Numbered from the stretch's first letter, positions 46,385-58,942 are shown. The stretch: 64,000 bases of DNA from Shewanella olleyana (GCF_023283825.1 NZ_JAKILD010000010.1:1-64000), one strand, 5' to 3'. Numbers and translations: made by a program. Notes: a model not told the origin generated them from the letters alone.

Positions 46385-47251
46385 TTAGTTAGTTGCGCAG
46401 ATACAACAGTTGGGGTCTTGGGACATTGCTACCTGACGCCATTGTAGGTTTTGAGCGTTAAATAGGTGCAACTTCCCTTGTATTTCTTGTCGTTGGCTAG
46501 GATTACCTTTAAGCCAGTTAACACCGAGCAAAGCCTGCATAGATGCAATGGATAACAGCGCTGAGGTCAACACCCCGACTTGGCTGCAGGATTGATTTAC
46601 CTGAGAGTCATCCGGATAAAGACATTGATAACAGCCCGAAGTGGCTTTCAGTTGTTTATCAATCAATTCGATGCTGTCTTTATCATCAGCTACACTCTGG
46701 TTAATTGGGCTTAAGTGATTAGCCTGTCTCATCTCATTCTGAGAAAAATCCAAACAAAACAATTGACCGTTTGAACCACTGATTGCAGCACTTATTAACG
46801 CCGTTTTGCGACAAACTGCTGACTTATTGATGACTAACCGAGATGAAAAGTTATCTGTACAATCAAACACAACATCAACAGTGTTGAATAATGCTTGCTC
46901 ATCGCTTACAAAACGTTGGCGCAAAGCCGTTATCTCGCAATCAGGGTAGGCATTTGCTAGTTTTTTTGCTGCGATATCTACTTTAGGCTCACCAATATCA
47001 TCGTCATTAAACAATAATTGCCTTGGTAGATTTGACAGTTCCACACAATCGTCATCCATTAAGCTGATGCGTTTTACACCTGCAGCTGCCAATTGATGGG
47101 CCACCGCGTGGCCTAACCCACCGACACCAATAATGAGCACTGAACTACTCATTAGTTTTAGCTGGCCAGCCTCGCCCATATCTTCGAGCAGCACATGGCT
47201 TGAGTAACGCATAAATTGTGTATCTGTTAACTCACCCATGGCTTGGCTCAC
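46385..47251 (-). CDS. thiF: ThiS adenylyltransferase ThiF
   Basis: The E1-like enzyme has 288 residues. The nucleotide site is VLIIGVGGLGHAVAHQLAAAGV near residues 35-56, with DDDCVELSNLPRQ. Zinc cysteines appear as CYQCLYP and at the very end as CCICATN. The start may be the GTG at 47251 or the ATG at 47239. Either overlaps or abuts the thiDE end, just beside a 15-bp tandem repeat. Confidence 0.94.
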   Translation of the reverse strand: MSQAMGELTDTQFMRYSSHVLLEDMGEAGQLKLMSSSVLIIGVGGLGHAVAHQLAAAGVKRISLMDDDCVELSNLPRQLLFNDDDIGEPKVDIAAKKLANAYPDCEITALRQRFVSDEQALFNTVDVVFDCTDNFSSRLVINKSAVCRKTALISAAISGSNGQLFCLDFSQNEMRQANHLSPINQSVADDKDSIELIDKQLKATSGCYQCLYPDDSQVNQSCSQVGVLTSALLSIASMQALLGVNWLKGNPSQRQEIQGKLHLFNAQNLQWRQVAMSQDPNCCICATN

Positions 47252-48973
47252 AATTGCTTAGCTCACCAATGCTTAGCTCACCAATGCTTAGCTCACCATG
47301 GTTTAGTTCAATCTTGGTTAAAGTATCTGAGCTATTTTGCTGCCACTGCTTCACTAACCTTTTGAACGCGGTTGTTGGGTAATTTGACTCGGTAACAGCT
47401 CTTACAACGGCAACACTGCTTACCTTAGTTGCTTTAATTGCATCAAGTACTTGTTCATCTATACCGCCTATGGCAACTGTTGGGCAGATAGGCTGAAGTA
47501 GCGCCGCATAGCGTGCTAGTTTGAGCAAGCCTTGTGGTTTAGAAGGCATCACTTTAGTGGTCGTTGGAAAAATATGGCCAAGTGCGATATATGACGGTTT
47601 GAGTTGATGGGCGAGCAATATCTCAAATATGCTGTGACTTGAAAGCCCAATAGCAATACCCGCATCTCTTATCGCCACAAGATCGGCTAGTTCAACATCT
47701 TCTTGTCCTAAATGAATCCCAAAAGCGCCATGTTTTAACGCTAGTTGCCAATGATCATTAATGAACACTTGAGCGTTATAGTCGCGCCCTAACGTTATTG
47801 CTTGTTGAATTTGCTGCTCGATTTTATCAAGCGACAATTCGTCAGAGTGCTTTACTCTGAGTTGCACTGTCGTACAGTCAACTTTAAGCAATGACTCCAG
47901 CATATCCAAATCATTGACGACTGGGTAAACACCAATTTCTTGTTCTAGTTGAGCGAAACCTGAGGTTTCACTGGATGTATTGTTAGCTTCTTTGGTAAAT
48001 TTATCTTCTGATAACGCATTTTTAACCAATGAGTTACCAGCTATATCACTGCCATGATAAGTTGAAACTTTAGGATATAAACTAATATCTTCAGGCCAGC
48101 CTGTTTTAGCTAAAGAGCCTGAGCCTTTACCGTGTTGAGTACTTACAATTAAGCCTTTAGAGACATAGGCTTTAGCCATGACAATAGCATCGTGAAGCAC
48201 ATAACCATGCGCCATAAAGCTGGCAATTGCAGATGATAATGTACAACCACTTCCATGATTATTTCGAGTGTTGATGCGCTGTGACGTTAACCAAAATTTT
48301 TGGTATTGATGCGATTCACTCACACCATTGACTTGCTGACAAACAAACAAGTCACTGGCCGTGTCACCCTGCCATTGACCTGCATCACCGCCTTTTGCAA
48401 TAACATGTGACTTTAATTGTTGATTAACAATCACTGCTGCTTCATAAACGTCTTGCTTGGTTTTTTGTTTCGCTAATTGATGACTGGGTTGTCGAACTGG
48501 ATTTAACCTAAATAGCTCTTGCGCATTAGGTGTAATTAACGTGATTAACCCTTTGAATGGGGAGAAATCTAAGTCAGCAACTTGGTTTAAACCATCTCCA
48601 CAGCTCGCGACCATCACAGGATCGACAATAACAGGAATGGCTTTGTTGGCTAAATTTTGATTTCTAAAACCCATCAGCCATTCGGCAATAAGATTTAATT
48701 GTTGCTGATTGGCAATTAAACCAATTTTAATTGCTGCAGGTTTTAAGTCTTCACTAAGCGCTGCTAATTGAGCGCTTAGTATCTCCTCAGAAACCGGCTC
48801 AACTAATTTTACTTCAACTGAATTTTGCGCTGTGATTGTGGTAATCACACTACAAGCAAAACCACCTAAATCATTGATGGTGGCTATATCAGTTTGAATA
48901 CCAGCACCTCCACCACTGTCTGAACCAGCAATGGTCCAGACAATTGGTTTTTTATGCTCTTGCAGAGACATCA

Positions 48974-48974
<1 letters not shown>
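47232..48974 (-). CDS. thiDE: ThiD-ThiE fusion (HMP-P kinase / thiamine-phosphate synthase)
   Basis: The fused enzyme has 580 residues. Residues 10-280 are ThiD (TIAGSDSGGGAGIQTDIATI at the start, NNHGSGCTLSSAIA near the phosphate site), which phosphorylates HMP and HMP-P. Residues 345-555 are ThiE (TTVQLRVKH, FINDHWQLALKHGAFGIHLGQED, ALGHIFPTTTK), which joins HMP-PP with the thiazole phosphate. A Ser/Asn-rich linker separates them. The last 20 residues are GELSI repeats coded by a 15-bp tandem repeat and look non-functional. The start overlaps the thiC stop by one base. Confidence 0.95.
47255..47299 (-). repeat. 15-bp tandem repeat at the thiDE/thiF junction
   Basis: There are three copies of tgcttagctcaccaa (the last ends cat). 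They encode GELSI units at the thiDE C-terminus. Each unit contains GTGAGC on the minus strand, the same hexamer at which the GTG start of thiF lies. Confidence 0.95.
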
Positions 48975-51022
<2,048 letters not shown>

Positions 51023-51257
51023 TTAAATAGAGTTGCTTGTCTGGAGAGTAGTGTTGATGACGAGCGAGTTATAAATAACTCTGTAATTTGCATTTAATGT
51101 ATAAAAACATCCATAAAGTTTGGATGAGTTTATTAAATTTTTGATCATTCTAAGGATTAAGAACAATCAAAATTACATTATATGTTTCAACGTAAGTTTC
51201 AACGTTTGTTTCAATTAAATTGAACATAAACAGTATGAAGAAATAGCAAATTAACTG

Positions 51258-51347
51258 CTTGTTTCCTTCGCAGGTTTTAACCTGATCAGGTTCAACGGAT
51301 CCCGAATAAACGGTCTCAGCCATAAGGCACTCCGACAAGATGCAGGC
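51258..51347 (-). promoter_or_regulatory. TPP riboswitch (THI element)
   Basis: On the minus strand the region reads, in order, CGGAGTGCC, TGGCTGAGA (the conserved CUGAGA), GGATCC, GAACCTGATCAGGTTAA and GCGAAGG. These are the conserved blocks of the thiamine pyrophosphate riboswitch, with the ACCTGA box around 51283-51290. It lies in the thiC leader, so the thi operon is shut off by TPP. Confidence 0.96.
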
Positions 51348-51548
51348 AGTATACTCAGCTAATGAAATAAAATACAAGTGAAAAAAAATCGGCCAAACAC
51401 AATGACCAATCAAAATAATTCACACAATAAGCAATTGTTATAATTCTAAAATCACAATAAGTGTAAATATAAATATAACTTCAGTGAATTTTTACTAAGG
51501 ATAAAAGCAACGATTGGTTTCTGAAACGTATAAATACCCAGCAATTGT
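51348..51548. other. Intergenic, promoter region of the thi operon
   Basis: AT-rich; it must contain the thiC promoter. No small gene is supported. Confidence 0.4.
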
Positions 51549-51587
51549 CTAAGGTAATTGCTTAAAGTAGTTGCTTAAGGTAATTGC
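51549..51587 (-). repeat. 13-bp tandem repeat spanning a stop codon
   Basis: Three 13-bp units (ctaaggtaattgc, ttaaagtagttgc, ttaaggtaattgc) lie at and just after the stop codon of the membrane protein gene ending at 51575. The period is not a multiple of three, so the protein end is fixed by the first unit. Confidence 0.9.
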
Positions 51588-52987
51588 ACTTTAGACAATC
51601 TATTTTGAATTGCCTTGCTCAAGGCTTTCTTCATCTTTGCACTATCACAAGGCTCAGCAAAACCTAAGCCTTCGGCATGAGGATTAATTTGCGAAGGTAA
51701 TGGCACAATACGATAGCAAGTCTCCCCATGTTTCATAATTCTATTGGGATCTAACCTATGGTTAAGTGTGGTGGCTTGTCGCGTGTCCTCAATCTCTATA
51801 ATTTCAATATCAAACATCTCAGGTGTGAGCTCACTTAAACTTGCCCCGCTGTTTGAGGTTGCTAAATGAGCTTGTTGTGAAATTAAAGTATTAAGCGCTT
51901 GCTCATTTAAGTTTTTCAACACTTGATGCTTAACAGCATTGGTTCCTGTAAATAAGTTTTGATTTAATTTTGTGTCTTTAAACAAATGAGAACTTAAATC
52001 ATCATCCTTTTCTTGCTGTAAATACATGCTATCTACATTTGCCCAATTAAAATCTTCTTTGGTTTCAATTGTGGTTTTAATGTCAGTGGTGATTTCAGGT
52101 ATTTCTTTGACATCATTTAACTGGTTTGGAATGCTAATAACGGCTTGCAGGGATCCTTGGTTATTAAGTAAATCGGCCGTTTCGATACTTTTTTCTATAA
52201 GGCTTTCAACATTTTCTTCAACATTTGTTTCAGTAGTGTTTTCTATTTTGGGGGCGACTTTAGGTTCTACGCTTGATGATTCATCAAGTACTTCCTCTTT
52301 GACTCCATCTTGTATTTTATTGACGTTATCTTTTGATTCAGTAACAGTTTGATCAATTTGGGTTTCATTCAAATCTGAGTCTGAAGTATCTTGTTTCATT
52401 AGGCTGTCTAACTGTTCAGCAGTAATGAAATAAGCATTGATCTCTTTCGTTTCAATTTGATTTTCTTGTTTCGAGGTAGCGATTTCTACGAAAACATCTA
52501 CGGTCTGTTCAGCAAGAACCAGTAATATGATAAAAGCTACAATATGAGCAATGGCGACTAGAAACACGGTTGGCGTTAACGATTTCCTTATGGTGTTGAA
52601 TTTAGTTAATGTGCCAACATTTTTTGCAGAGTTGTAATTTGAACGAGTTATCTTTCCATCTAATATAAAAGATTCATCAAATTTAAAAGGCTTATCAAAG
52701 CTTAATGATTCATTATTATTTTGGCTTGCTATGGACAGGTTTAATTCATAGAGCTCTATATTAGCGCCAGCATTTACCGATTGAGAAACGGCATCACCAG
52801 CAATAATATTAATTTGAAAATCTTCTGAGCTAGATTTTTTGAAGTTTGTAGGTTCGTTAACGTGAATCGCTTCAATAGAATTTGAATGGGATGAGCTTTG
52901 TTTCGAGGACGCACTATATTTTTCAGCAGGTAACGTCGAAGTAGTCCGCTCCCCTGTTGAAAGCTTAGGTTCATGCTTTTTATTCAT
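51575..52987 (-). CDS. Single-pass membrane protein, hypothetical (TonB-like plan)
   Basis: The protein has 470 residues. The first 130 are polar and Ser-rich. One strong membrane helix follows at about 138-160 (TPTVFLVAIAHIVAFIILLVL). Then comes a long Glu/Asp/Thr-rich stretch (about 180-330) and a folded C-terminal part of about 110 residues (MFDIEIIEIEDTRQ, ETCYRIVPLPSQINP, ending KAIQNRLSKVQLP). The plan of one helix, a long periplasmic spacer and a small terminal domain recalls TonB/TolA proteins, but no TonB motif is seen. It stands alone. Function is unknown. Confidence 0.75.
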   Translation of the reverse strand: MNKKHEPKLSTGERTTSTLPAEKYSASSKQSSSHSNSIEAIHVNEPTNFKKSSSEDFQINIIAGDAVSQSVNAGANIELYELNLSIASQNNNESLSFDKPFKFDESFILDGKITRSNYNSAKNVGTLTKFNTIRKSLTPTVFLVAIAHIVAFIILLVLAEQTVDVFVEIATSKQENQIETKEINAYFITAEQLDSLMKQDTSDSDLNETQIDQTVTESKDNVNKIQDGVKEEVLDESSSVEPKVAPKIENTTETNVEENVESLIEKSIETADLLNNQGSLQAVISIPNQLNDVKEIPEITTDIKTTIETKEDFNWANVDSMYLQQEKDDDLSSHLFKDTKLNQNLFTGTNAVKHQVLKNLNEQALNTLISQQAHLATSNSGASLSELTPEMFDIEIIEIEDTRQATTLNHRLDPNRIMKHGETCYRIVPLPSQINPHAEGLGFAEPCDSAKMKKALSKAIQNRLSKVQLP

Positions 52988-53319
52988 TTAGCGCATCCTA
53001 TCGCCTTGGTGTTAATAAAACTCTGCTTACAAGACCGAGCGTTATAGCATTTATCGCTGCTGTTTTAATCATTGCTGTTTTAATCACAATGGCATCAATC
53101 GCTACAGTATTAATCGTTACTGTATTAATCTATTAATCACAGATTACTATCTGATACTCAAACCTAAAATTAGTTCAATAAAGCATCGAGGAAACCATAA
53201 AACACTCATTAATTTGCTAACAAATTGAATTAATACACTTTTAAACTTAGCTTACACGTGTACTCCAAAATTCTAGTATTTTGCAATTTAAGCTGTTACT
53301 CTAATTTTTCGATTAGTTT
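52988..53319. other. Divergent intergenic region with 15-bp degenerate repeats
   Basis: At 53059-53130 four 15-bp units (gctgttttaatcatt, gctgttttaatcaca, gctacagtattaatc, gttactgtattaatc) and one 12-bp unit occur in a row. The rest is AT-rich and should contain the promoters of the flanking divergent genes. Confidence 0.7.
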
Positions 53320-54018
53320 ATGAAGTTGTATACCAAGATGTCTCTTGAGTTAAATGCGGACCCAAAAATTGAAACTATCTCATGTTCTCAGTCTGACTAT
53401 TGTGCGACTGAAGAGTTAGCAAACAGTGTCACCCATGGAATAGGCGTGCTGGCAGGCATCGTAGCCATGGTTGCAATGTTAGTTAAAGGATCGTCGCATT
53501 TAAATACCACTGAGATGTTCGGCATTGGCATTTACGGGCTCAGTATCGTTTTGCTATTTCTGGCATCGACTTTATACCATTCAAGCAAATCTCAACTTTG
53601 GCGCAAACGCTTTAAGATGGCGGATCATTGTGCCATTTATACCCTAATTGCCGGCACTTACACTCCCCTAATGCTGATAAGCTTAGACGGGGAGCAAGCC
53701 AATATTGTATTGGCTGCGATTTGGATACTTGCCCTAGGTGGCATCATATTCAAAACACTATTTATTGGTCGTTTCAAAGCCTTCAGCGTGATTCTATACC
53801 TAGTCATGGGTTGGTTATGCGTGACGGTTATGAGTGATCTCATCAAAGGTATGACAGATTTAGGTTTTAATTTGCTATTAGTAGGCGGCGCATTTTACAG
53901 CATAGGTGTCATCTTCTACGTTAATAAACGCATTCCGTATAACCACGCTATATGGCATTTGTTTGTATTAGCTGGCGCACTGTCCCACTTTCTGTGTATC
54001 TATCTAGCCGTGATTTAA
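53320..54018 (+). CDS. TrhA / hemolysin III family membrane protein
   Basis: The protein has 232 residues and seven membrane segments. The conserved blocks are EELANSVTHGIGVLAG (His), STLYHSSKSQLWRKRFKMADHCAIYTLIAGTYTPL and NHAIWHLFVLAGALSHFLCIY, giving the Ser-His-His metal-binding pattern of the PAQR-like HlyIII family. E. coli TrhA influences membrane fluidity; the hemolysin name is historical. A second in-frame ATG at 53338 is possible, and neither has a clear ribosome site. Confidence 0.92.
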   Translation: MKLYTKMSLELNADPKIETISCSQSDYCATEELANSVTHGIGVLAGIVAMVAMLVKGSSHLNTTEMFGIGIYGLSIVLLFLASTLYHSSKSQLWRKRFKMADHCAIYTLIAGTYTPLMLISLDGEQANIVLAAIWILALGGIIFKTLFIGRFKAFSVILYLVMGWLCVTVMSDLIKGMTDLGFNLLLVGGAFYSIGVIFYVNKRIPYNHAIWHLFVLAGALSHFLCIYLAVI

Positions 54019-54114
54019 ATCAACTCTTTAAATAAAACGTCGCTTTAGATCTGCAAAGATTCCTATCAAGCAAATGATAGATTATGCTGTTGTTTTTATT
54101 GTGATGATTATTGA

Positions 54115-54459
54115 ATGAACGAGCTATCGCCTAAACAAAGAATTTGGTTTATCGTCAACATGATCCCTGAAGGAAATGTACTTGCCTATGGCAAAGTTGC
54201 GGATTTAGCAGGGCTTCCTGGGCGTGCTCGCTATGTATCTAGAGCACTAAAAGAAGCACCACCACATTTGAACTTAGCTTGGCATAGAATTATCAATAGC
54301 CAAGGTAAAATATCTTTTAAACTCAATACGATTAATTTCCAAAATCAGCAAGAACGTCTAAGATCAGAAGGAATTGAAGTGAACAAAGGTAAAATTTTAC
54401 TGTCAAAATTTGAATGGAAACCCGATATGGCGACATTGGTTTTATCGTTACCTTTTTAA
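54115..54459 (+). CDS. Alkyltransferase-like protein (Atl)
   Basis: The protein has 114 residues. It has the DNA-binding half of MGMT: VLAYGKVADLAGLPGRARYVSRAL, then LAWHRIINSQGKIS. The PCHR active site of the methyltransferase is replaced by AWHR, with Trp in place of Cys. That is the defining change of Atl proteins, which flag O6-alkylguanine for nucleotide excision repair. It is of usual length and overlaps the frame of the next gene. Confidence 0.94.
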   Translation: MNELSPKQRIWFIVNMIPEGNVLAYGKVADLAGLPGRARYVSRALKEAPPHLNLAWHRIINSQGKISFKLNTINFQNQQERLRSEGIEVNKGKILLSKFEWKPDMATLVLSLPF

Positions 54460-54482
54460 CTCCTGACAAAGGACCTATTTTG

Positions 54483-55271
54483 GTGAAATTATTTTCCTTA
54501 CTCTTCACAGGTATGCTGGCTTTTTCAAGCTTTACGCTGGCAACTGAAGCCGATGTAGCAACGACTAATCAAGATTTCCTTAAACCACTGATCCCGCATA
54601 ATGCCGAATATAAAGTATTCTACGGCAGCATTGAGTTGGGCAAAGCACGTTACCAACTACCCGCCAGTGATAACGGCTATTTCAATTATCGTTTTGATAG
54701 TGATATCAGTTTGCTCATGTTGTCCGATGTAAGAAATATTAAAAGTGAATTTCAATTAATTGATGGCAAACTAAAACCTATTCGTTATTTAAGTGAACGT
54801 TCAGGGACAGGTAGCGATTACAGTGAACAAACCGCCTTTGCAGCTTCTCAAGGAGTCATTCATACCATATATAAGGGCGAGCGAGAAAAACTCGACTATG
54901 AAGAGAACATCTTTGACCCTTTGATGGTACAACTGCAATTTAGAATGGATATGTATTCCAACCCTGAAACGCTTGAATATGAGATGGTAAAAGAAAAAGA
55001 GTTTGATGATTATAAATTTAGAATCATTGGCAAAGAGCAAATGATTTTAGATAGCGGCACCTACCAAACGGTTAAAATTGAAGTGGTGCGCAAAAGTAAA
55101 AAACGCCAAACATTGTTTTGGATGGCGCCAGCGTTAAATTACCTTCCTGTTAGATTAACTCACTTTTCAAAAGGCAGTAAACAACTCGACATTAAAATAG
55201 ACAACTACCAAATATTTAACAGTGAAGATAACGCCTCTGCTATACCAAAAGCTGCGGCACAAACAGATTAG
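54483..55271 (+). CDS. DUF3108 exported protein
   Basis: About 262 residues from the GTG at 54483, preferred because AAAGGA lies 6 bases upstream and the product then begins with a signal peptide (KLFSLLFTGMLAFSSFTLA). Conserved blocks are YKVFYGSIELGKARYQL, IFDPLMVQLQFRMDM and ARYLPVRLTHF-like LNYLPVRLTHFSKG. DUF3108 proteins are periplasmic beta-rich proteins of unknown role. It lies 23 bases after the Atl gene and is probably co-transcribed with it. Confidence 0.87.
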   Translation: MKLFSLLFTGMLAFSSFTLATEADVATTNQDFLKPLIPHNAEYKVFYGSIELGKARYQLPASDNGYFNYRFDSDISLLMLSDVRNIKSEFQLIDGKLKPIRYLSERSGTGSDYSEQTAFAASQGVIHTIYKGEREKLDYEENIFDPLMVQLQFRMDMYSNPETLEYEMVKEKEFDDYKFRIIGKEQMILDSGTYQTVKIEVVRKSKKRQTLFWMAPALNYLPVRLTHFSKGSKQLDIKIDNYQIFNSEDNASAIPKAAAQTD

Positions 55272-55372
55272 GTAAATTTAAAAGCTAAATTTTTTAAAGA
55301 GTCACTTTTTTAAAGTTCAAAGAGTGCCTCAAACTTACCGATTCAAATACCCGAGTTAGAAATCTCTAAAAC

Positions 55373-55409
55373 AAAGCCGACGCGTTTCATTAACGGGTCG
55401 GCTTTTTTA
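55373..55409 (+). terminator. Terminator after DUF3108 gene
   Basis: AAAGCCGAC and GTCGGCTTT form a 9-bp stem with a 15-base loop, followed by TTTT. Confidence 0.75.
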
Positions 55410-55452
55410 TTTGAGAGTCTTTGCTGTGTCAGTTACAAGGAACGTAATTAGA

Positions 55453-56232
55453 TTAATCAGTTGCTAACAGTTCACCCTGCCTAAATAATTTCCACTCACC
55501 TGGTTTGAGTATGTGCCATTGCTCATTATTAGTAAGAGGCCTAGTTGCAATAACCGTAACAACATCATTCGGTGTCGTTTCTTTGTTGAAATCAATCACC
55601 ACATCTGTGTCTATTAATGTCGCCTTACCAAACGGAGCGCACCTAGTAATAAAACACAAGTTATTACTACAATAGGTCATTAAATCTACACCATCACTTA
55701 AGATCATGTTAAAAACGCCTAATTCACGAATTTCATCTGCAAGGCCGGAAATATAACTAAACACTTTAGTCATGTCATCAGGCTGCTTATGGCCGAACTG
55801 AGCTAACACTTGTTCCATTATCCAACAAAATGCCAGTTCGCTATCTGTATCACCTACAGGTTGAAAACGATTCAATACAAACTTGTCTTGATAGTCCGAT
55901 AACTGACCATTATGAGCGTAGGTCCAATATTTACCCCATAACTCTCTGGTGAAAGGATGGGTGTTTTCAAGTGAAACACAGCCACGATTTGCTTGACGAA
56001 TATGGCTTACAACTATCTCGCTTTTTATCGGGTAAGATTTAATTAGCTTTGCAATATGGGATTCGCTGCTTGGAGTCGCATCCTTAAACGTTCGGCTTCC
56101 TTTTCCTTCGTAAAAAGTAATTCCCCAACCATCCACATGAGGACCAGTCACCCCGCCTCTTTCTGCTAAACCTGTGAAACTAAACACAATATCAGTTGGT
56201 ACGTTAGCGCTCATCGCTAATAACTCACACAT
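55453..56232 (-). CDS. Class II glutamine amidotransferase, YafJ-like
   Basis: The protein has 259 residues. The mature N-terminal Cys2 (MCELLAMSANVP) is the nucleophile of the Ntn-type glutaminase. HIRQANRG and THPFTRELWGKYWTYAHNGQL are the other active-site blocks, and GDTDSELAFCWI follows. The family acts on glutamine or gamma-glutamyl compounds, but the physiological substrate of YafJ proteins is not settled. It stands alone, divergent from fadE. Confidence 0.93.
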   Translation of the reverse strand: MCELLAMSANVPTDIVFSFTGLAERGGVTGPHVDGWGITFYEGKGSRTFKDATPSSESHIAKLIKSYPIKSEIVVSHIRQANRGCVSLENTHPFTRELWGKYWTYAHNGQLSDYQDKFVLNRFQPVGDTDSELAFCWIMEQVLAQFGHKQPDDMTKVFSYISGLADEIRELGVFNMILSDGVDLMTYCSNNLCFITRCAPFGKATLIDTDVVIDFNKETTPNDVVTVIATRPLTNNEQWHILKPGEWKLFRQGELLATD

Positions 56233-56332
56233 GGGGAAACGCCTTAAAAAGTATTAAAAGTCAAAAATTTATCTACTGTCTATTGTACCTAGTGCAAATC
56301 GTTTTTGGGATATTTTATTGTAGAAATTATTT

Positions 56333-56346
56333 TAAACAATTGTTTG
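56333..56346. promoter_or_regulatory. Candidate PsrA site upstream of fadE
   Basis: TAAACAATTGTTTG contains the palindrome AAACAATTGTTT, fitting the (G/C)AAAC-N4-GTTT(G/C) pattern described for the fatty-acid regulator PsrA. It lies about 130 bases before fadE. Confidence 0.5.
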
Positions 56347-56390
56347 AAAAAACTTGTAATCGTGGTCAGTAACGTTTAATTTTATGTGAT

Positions 56391-56407
56391 ACAGGTCTGA
56401 CCACCGT
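56391..56407 (+). promoter_or_regulatory. Candidate FadR operator upstream of fadE
   Basis: ACAGGTCTGACCACCGT matches the core TGGTCNGACCA of FadR operators in all but one position (AGGTCTGACCA). It lies about 70 bases before the fadE start. Confidence 0.6.
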
Positions 56408-56473
56408 TAGTTCTGTGAATAGGATCATTAATTTGTAAGTGCTCAATTTTTGAATGCTTTAAGGAGAAAGACA

Positions 56474-58921
56474 TTGACTACCCTGACTTGGATCATCGCC
56501 TTGATCGCAGTGCTCGGCGCAGCAACATATATGCGAGTGTCGTTATTAACGGCAACTGTTGCAGCTGCCGTCGTCATGCTAATTGGCAGCGTATTAGATA
56601 TTGTTGGTAGCGTGGCATGGATTGTATTTTTAGTGTTAGCACTACCGCTAAATGTTAAATCATTCCGCCAAAACTTCATTTCACGTCCACTGCTTAAAGT
56701 ATATCAAGGCATCATGCCTGAAATGTCTTCAACAGAAAAAGAAGCGATTGAAGCAGGTACTACATGGTGGGAAGCCGATTTATTCGCAGGTAACCCAAAC
56801 TGGAACAAATTACACAACTACCCTAAAGGTCGTTTAACTGCTGAAGAGCAAGCCTTCCTTGATGGTCCTGTTGAAACAGTTTGTCAAATGGTTAACCAAC
56901 ATCAAGTTTCTCATGAACTAGCAGATTTACCTCAAGAAGTATGGCAATACCTTAAAGATGAAGGTTTCTTTGCCATGATCATCAAGAAAAAATATGGTGG
57001 CCTTGAATACTCTGCTTATGCTCAATCACGCGTGTTACAAAAGCTTGCAGGATTAAGCAGCGAATTGGCGTCAACTGTTGGTGTACCTAACTCATTAGGT
57101 CCTGGAGAGTTATTGCAGCATTATGGTACACCAGAGCAGCAAGACCACTATCTACCGCGTTTGGCAAAAGGGCTAGAAGTTCCTTGCTTCGCTTTAACCA
57201 GTCCAGAAGCTGGTAGTGACGCTGGCGCAATCCCTGACTTTGGTATTGTGTGTAAAGGTGAATTTGAAGGCGAAGAAGTGTTAGGTATGAAACTAACATG
57301 GAACAAACGTTACATTACCCTTGCTCCTGTTGCTACAGTATTAGGTTTAGCCTTTAAATTACGCGACCCAGATAGCTTACTAGGTGATACTGAAGATTTA
57401 GGTATTACTTGTGCACTTATCCCAACGGATATTCCAGGTGTTGAAACCGGACGTCGTCATTTCCCGCTTAACTGTATGTTCCAAAATGGTCCAACACGCG
57501 GTAATGAAGTCTTTGTACCACTCAGCTTTATTATTGGTGGCCCTGAGATGGCCGGCCAAGGATGGCGTATGCTGGTTGAATGTTTATCAGTGGGTCGTGG
57601 TATTACCCTACCTTCTAACTCTGCAGGTGGAATTAAAACCGCAGCGTTAGCAACAGGTGCTTATGCACGTATTCGTCGTCAATTTAAGCTACCTATTGGC
57701 AAGCTTGAAGGCATTGAAGAGCCAATGGCACGTATTGGCGGTAATGCTTATCTGATGGACGCTGTGAGCTCTCTTACGACAGTTGGTATTGGTTTGGGTG
57801 AAAAACCTTCAGTTATTTCTGCCATTGTTAAATACCATCTAACCGATAGAATGCAGAAATGTGTTATTGATGCGATGGATATCCATGGCGGTAAAGGTGT
57901 ATGTCTTGGCCCGAATAACTATTTAGGTCGCGGTTACCAAGCTGCTCCTATTGCGATTACGGTTGAAGGGGCAAACATTTTAACTCGTTCAATGATTATT
58001 TACGGTCAAGGTGCAATACGTTGTCATCCTTACGTACTTACCGAAATGGAATCAGCTTTTGATACCACATCAGGTAAAGGCTTAAGTAATTTTGACAATG
58101 CAATATTCGGTCATATTGGTTTCGCTATGTCTAACTTTGTAAGAAGTTTTTGGATGGGCGTAACATCAAGTCGTTTCACTAAATCACCATATAACGATAA
58201 AACAAAACGTTATTATCAACAGATGAACCGTTTCAGTGCCAACTTAGCATTACTGTCTGACTTAGCCATGGCGACTTTAGGGGGTAATCTTAAACGTAAA
58301 GAACGTATCTCTGCGCGCTTAGGTGATTTATTAAGTCAGCTTTACCTGGCTTCAGCAACGCTTAAGCGTTATGAAGATGAAGGTCGTTTAACTGAAGATT
58401 TACCTTTAGTTCAGTGGGCAGTTGAAGATTCACTTCATAAGTTACAAACATCACTTGACGATTTATTAGATAACTTCCCTATGGGTCTTGGTTTAGCGCT
58501 ACGCGCTGTTATCTTCCCATTTGGTCGCCCTCTTAAACGTCCAAGTGACGTACTAGACCATAAAGTATCAAAAATTATGCAAACACCGTGTGCTAGCCGT
58601 GACCGTCTTGGTCAAGGTCAATTCTGGACGCCTTCAGAACACAACGTTGTAGGTATTCAAGAACAAACCTTACTGGATATTCTGGCTTCAGAGCCACTAT
58701 ATGACAAGGTATGTAAAGCAGCAGGCAAACGTCTTCCATTTATGTGGTTAGATAAAGTTGCTGCAGAAGGTAAAGCACTTGGCGTGTTAAGCGATGCTGA
58801 AGTTGCATTACTCGAAAGAGCTGAAGTTGGGCGTTTGAAATCAATTAACGTTGATGATTTCGACTCAGAAGAACTTGAAGCAAAAGCTGCAGTTGTAGCC
58901 AAGCAAATACAAGCAGCTTGA
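56474..58921 (+). CDS. fadE: Acyl-CoA dehydrogenase FadE
   Basis: The protein has 815 residues and performs the first oxidation step of beta-oxidation. A TTG start at 56474 is chosen because AAGGAG lies 7 bases upstream, and the length then equals that of E. coli FadE. Two N-terminal hydrophobic segments ([18 protein letters not shown] and the next 45 residues) anchor it in the membrane. Catalytic and FAD blocks include [35 protein letters not shown] and [20 protein letters not shown] [16 protein letters not shown]. It is intact. Confidence 0.95.
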   Translation: MTTLTWIIALIAVLGAATYMRVSLLTATVAAAVVMLIGSVLDIVGSVAWIVFLVLALPLNVKSFRQNFISRPLLKVYQGIMPEMSSTEKEAIEAGTTWWEADLFAGNPNWNKLHNYPKGRLTAEEQAFLDGPVETVCQMVNQHQVSHELADLPQEVWQYLKDEGFFAMIIKKKYGGLEYSAYAQSRVLQKLAGLSSELASTVGVPNSLGPGELLQHYGTPEQQDHYLPRLAKGLEVPCFALTSPEAGSDAGAIPDFGIVCKGEFEGEEVLGMKLTWNKRYITLAPVATVLGLAFKLRDPDSLLGDTEDLGITCALIPTDIPGVETGRRHFPLNCMFQNGPTRGNEVFVPLSFIIGGPEMAGQGWRMLVECLSVGRGITLPSNSAGGIKTAALATGAYARIRRQFKLPIGKLEGIEEPMARIGGNAYLMDAVSSLTTVGIGLGEKPSVISAIVKYHLTDRMQKCVIDAMDIHGGKGVCLGPNNYLGRGYQAAPIAITVEGANILTRSMIIYGQGAIRCHPYVLTEMESAFDTTSGKGLSNFDNAIFGHIGFAMSNFVRSFWMGVTSSRFTKSPYNDKTKRYYQQMNRFSANLALLSDLAMATLGGNLKRKERISARLGDLLSQLYLASATLKRYEDEGRLTEDLPLVQWAVEDSLHKLQTSLDDLLDNFPMGLGLALRAVIFPFGRPLKRPSDVLDHKVSKIMQTPCASRDRLGQGQFWTPSEHNVVGIQEQTLLDILASEPLYDKVCKAAGKRLPFMWLDKVAAEGKALGVLSDAEVALLERAEVGRLKSINVDDFDSEELEAKAAVVAKQIQAA

Positions 58922-58942
58922 TAGATTTAATCATTTAACGTC

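Noticed and set aside
51150..51413. Minus-strand 87-codon frame before thiC
   Set aside because: It covers the TPP riboswitch and its codons simply follow the conserved RNA; no independent coding signal is seen.
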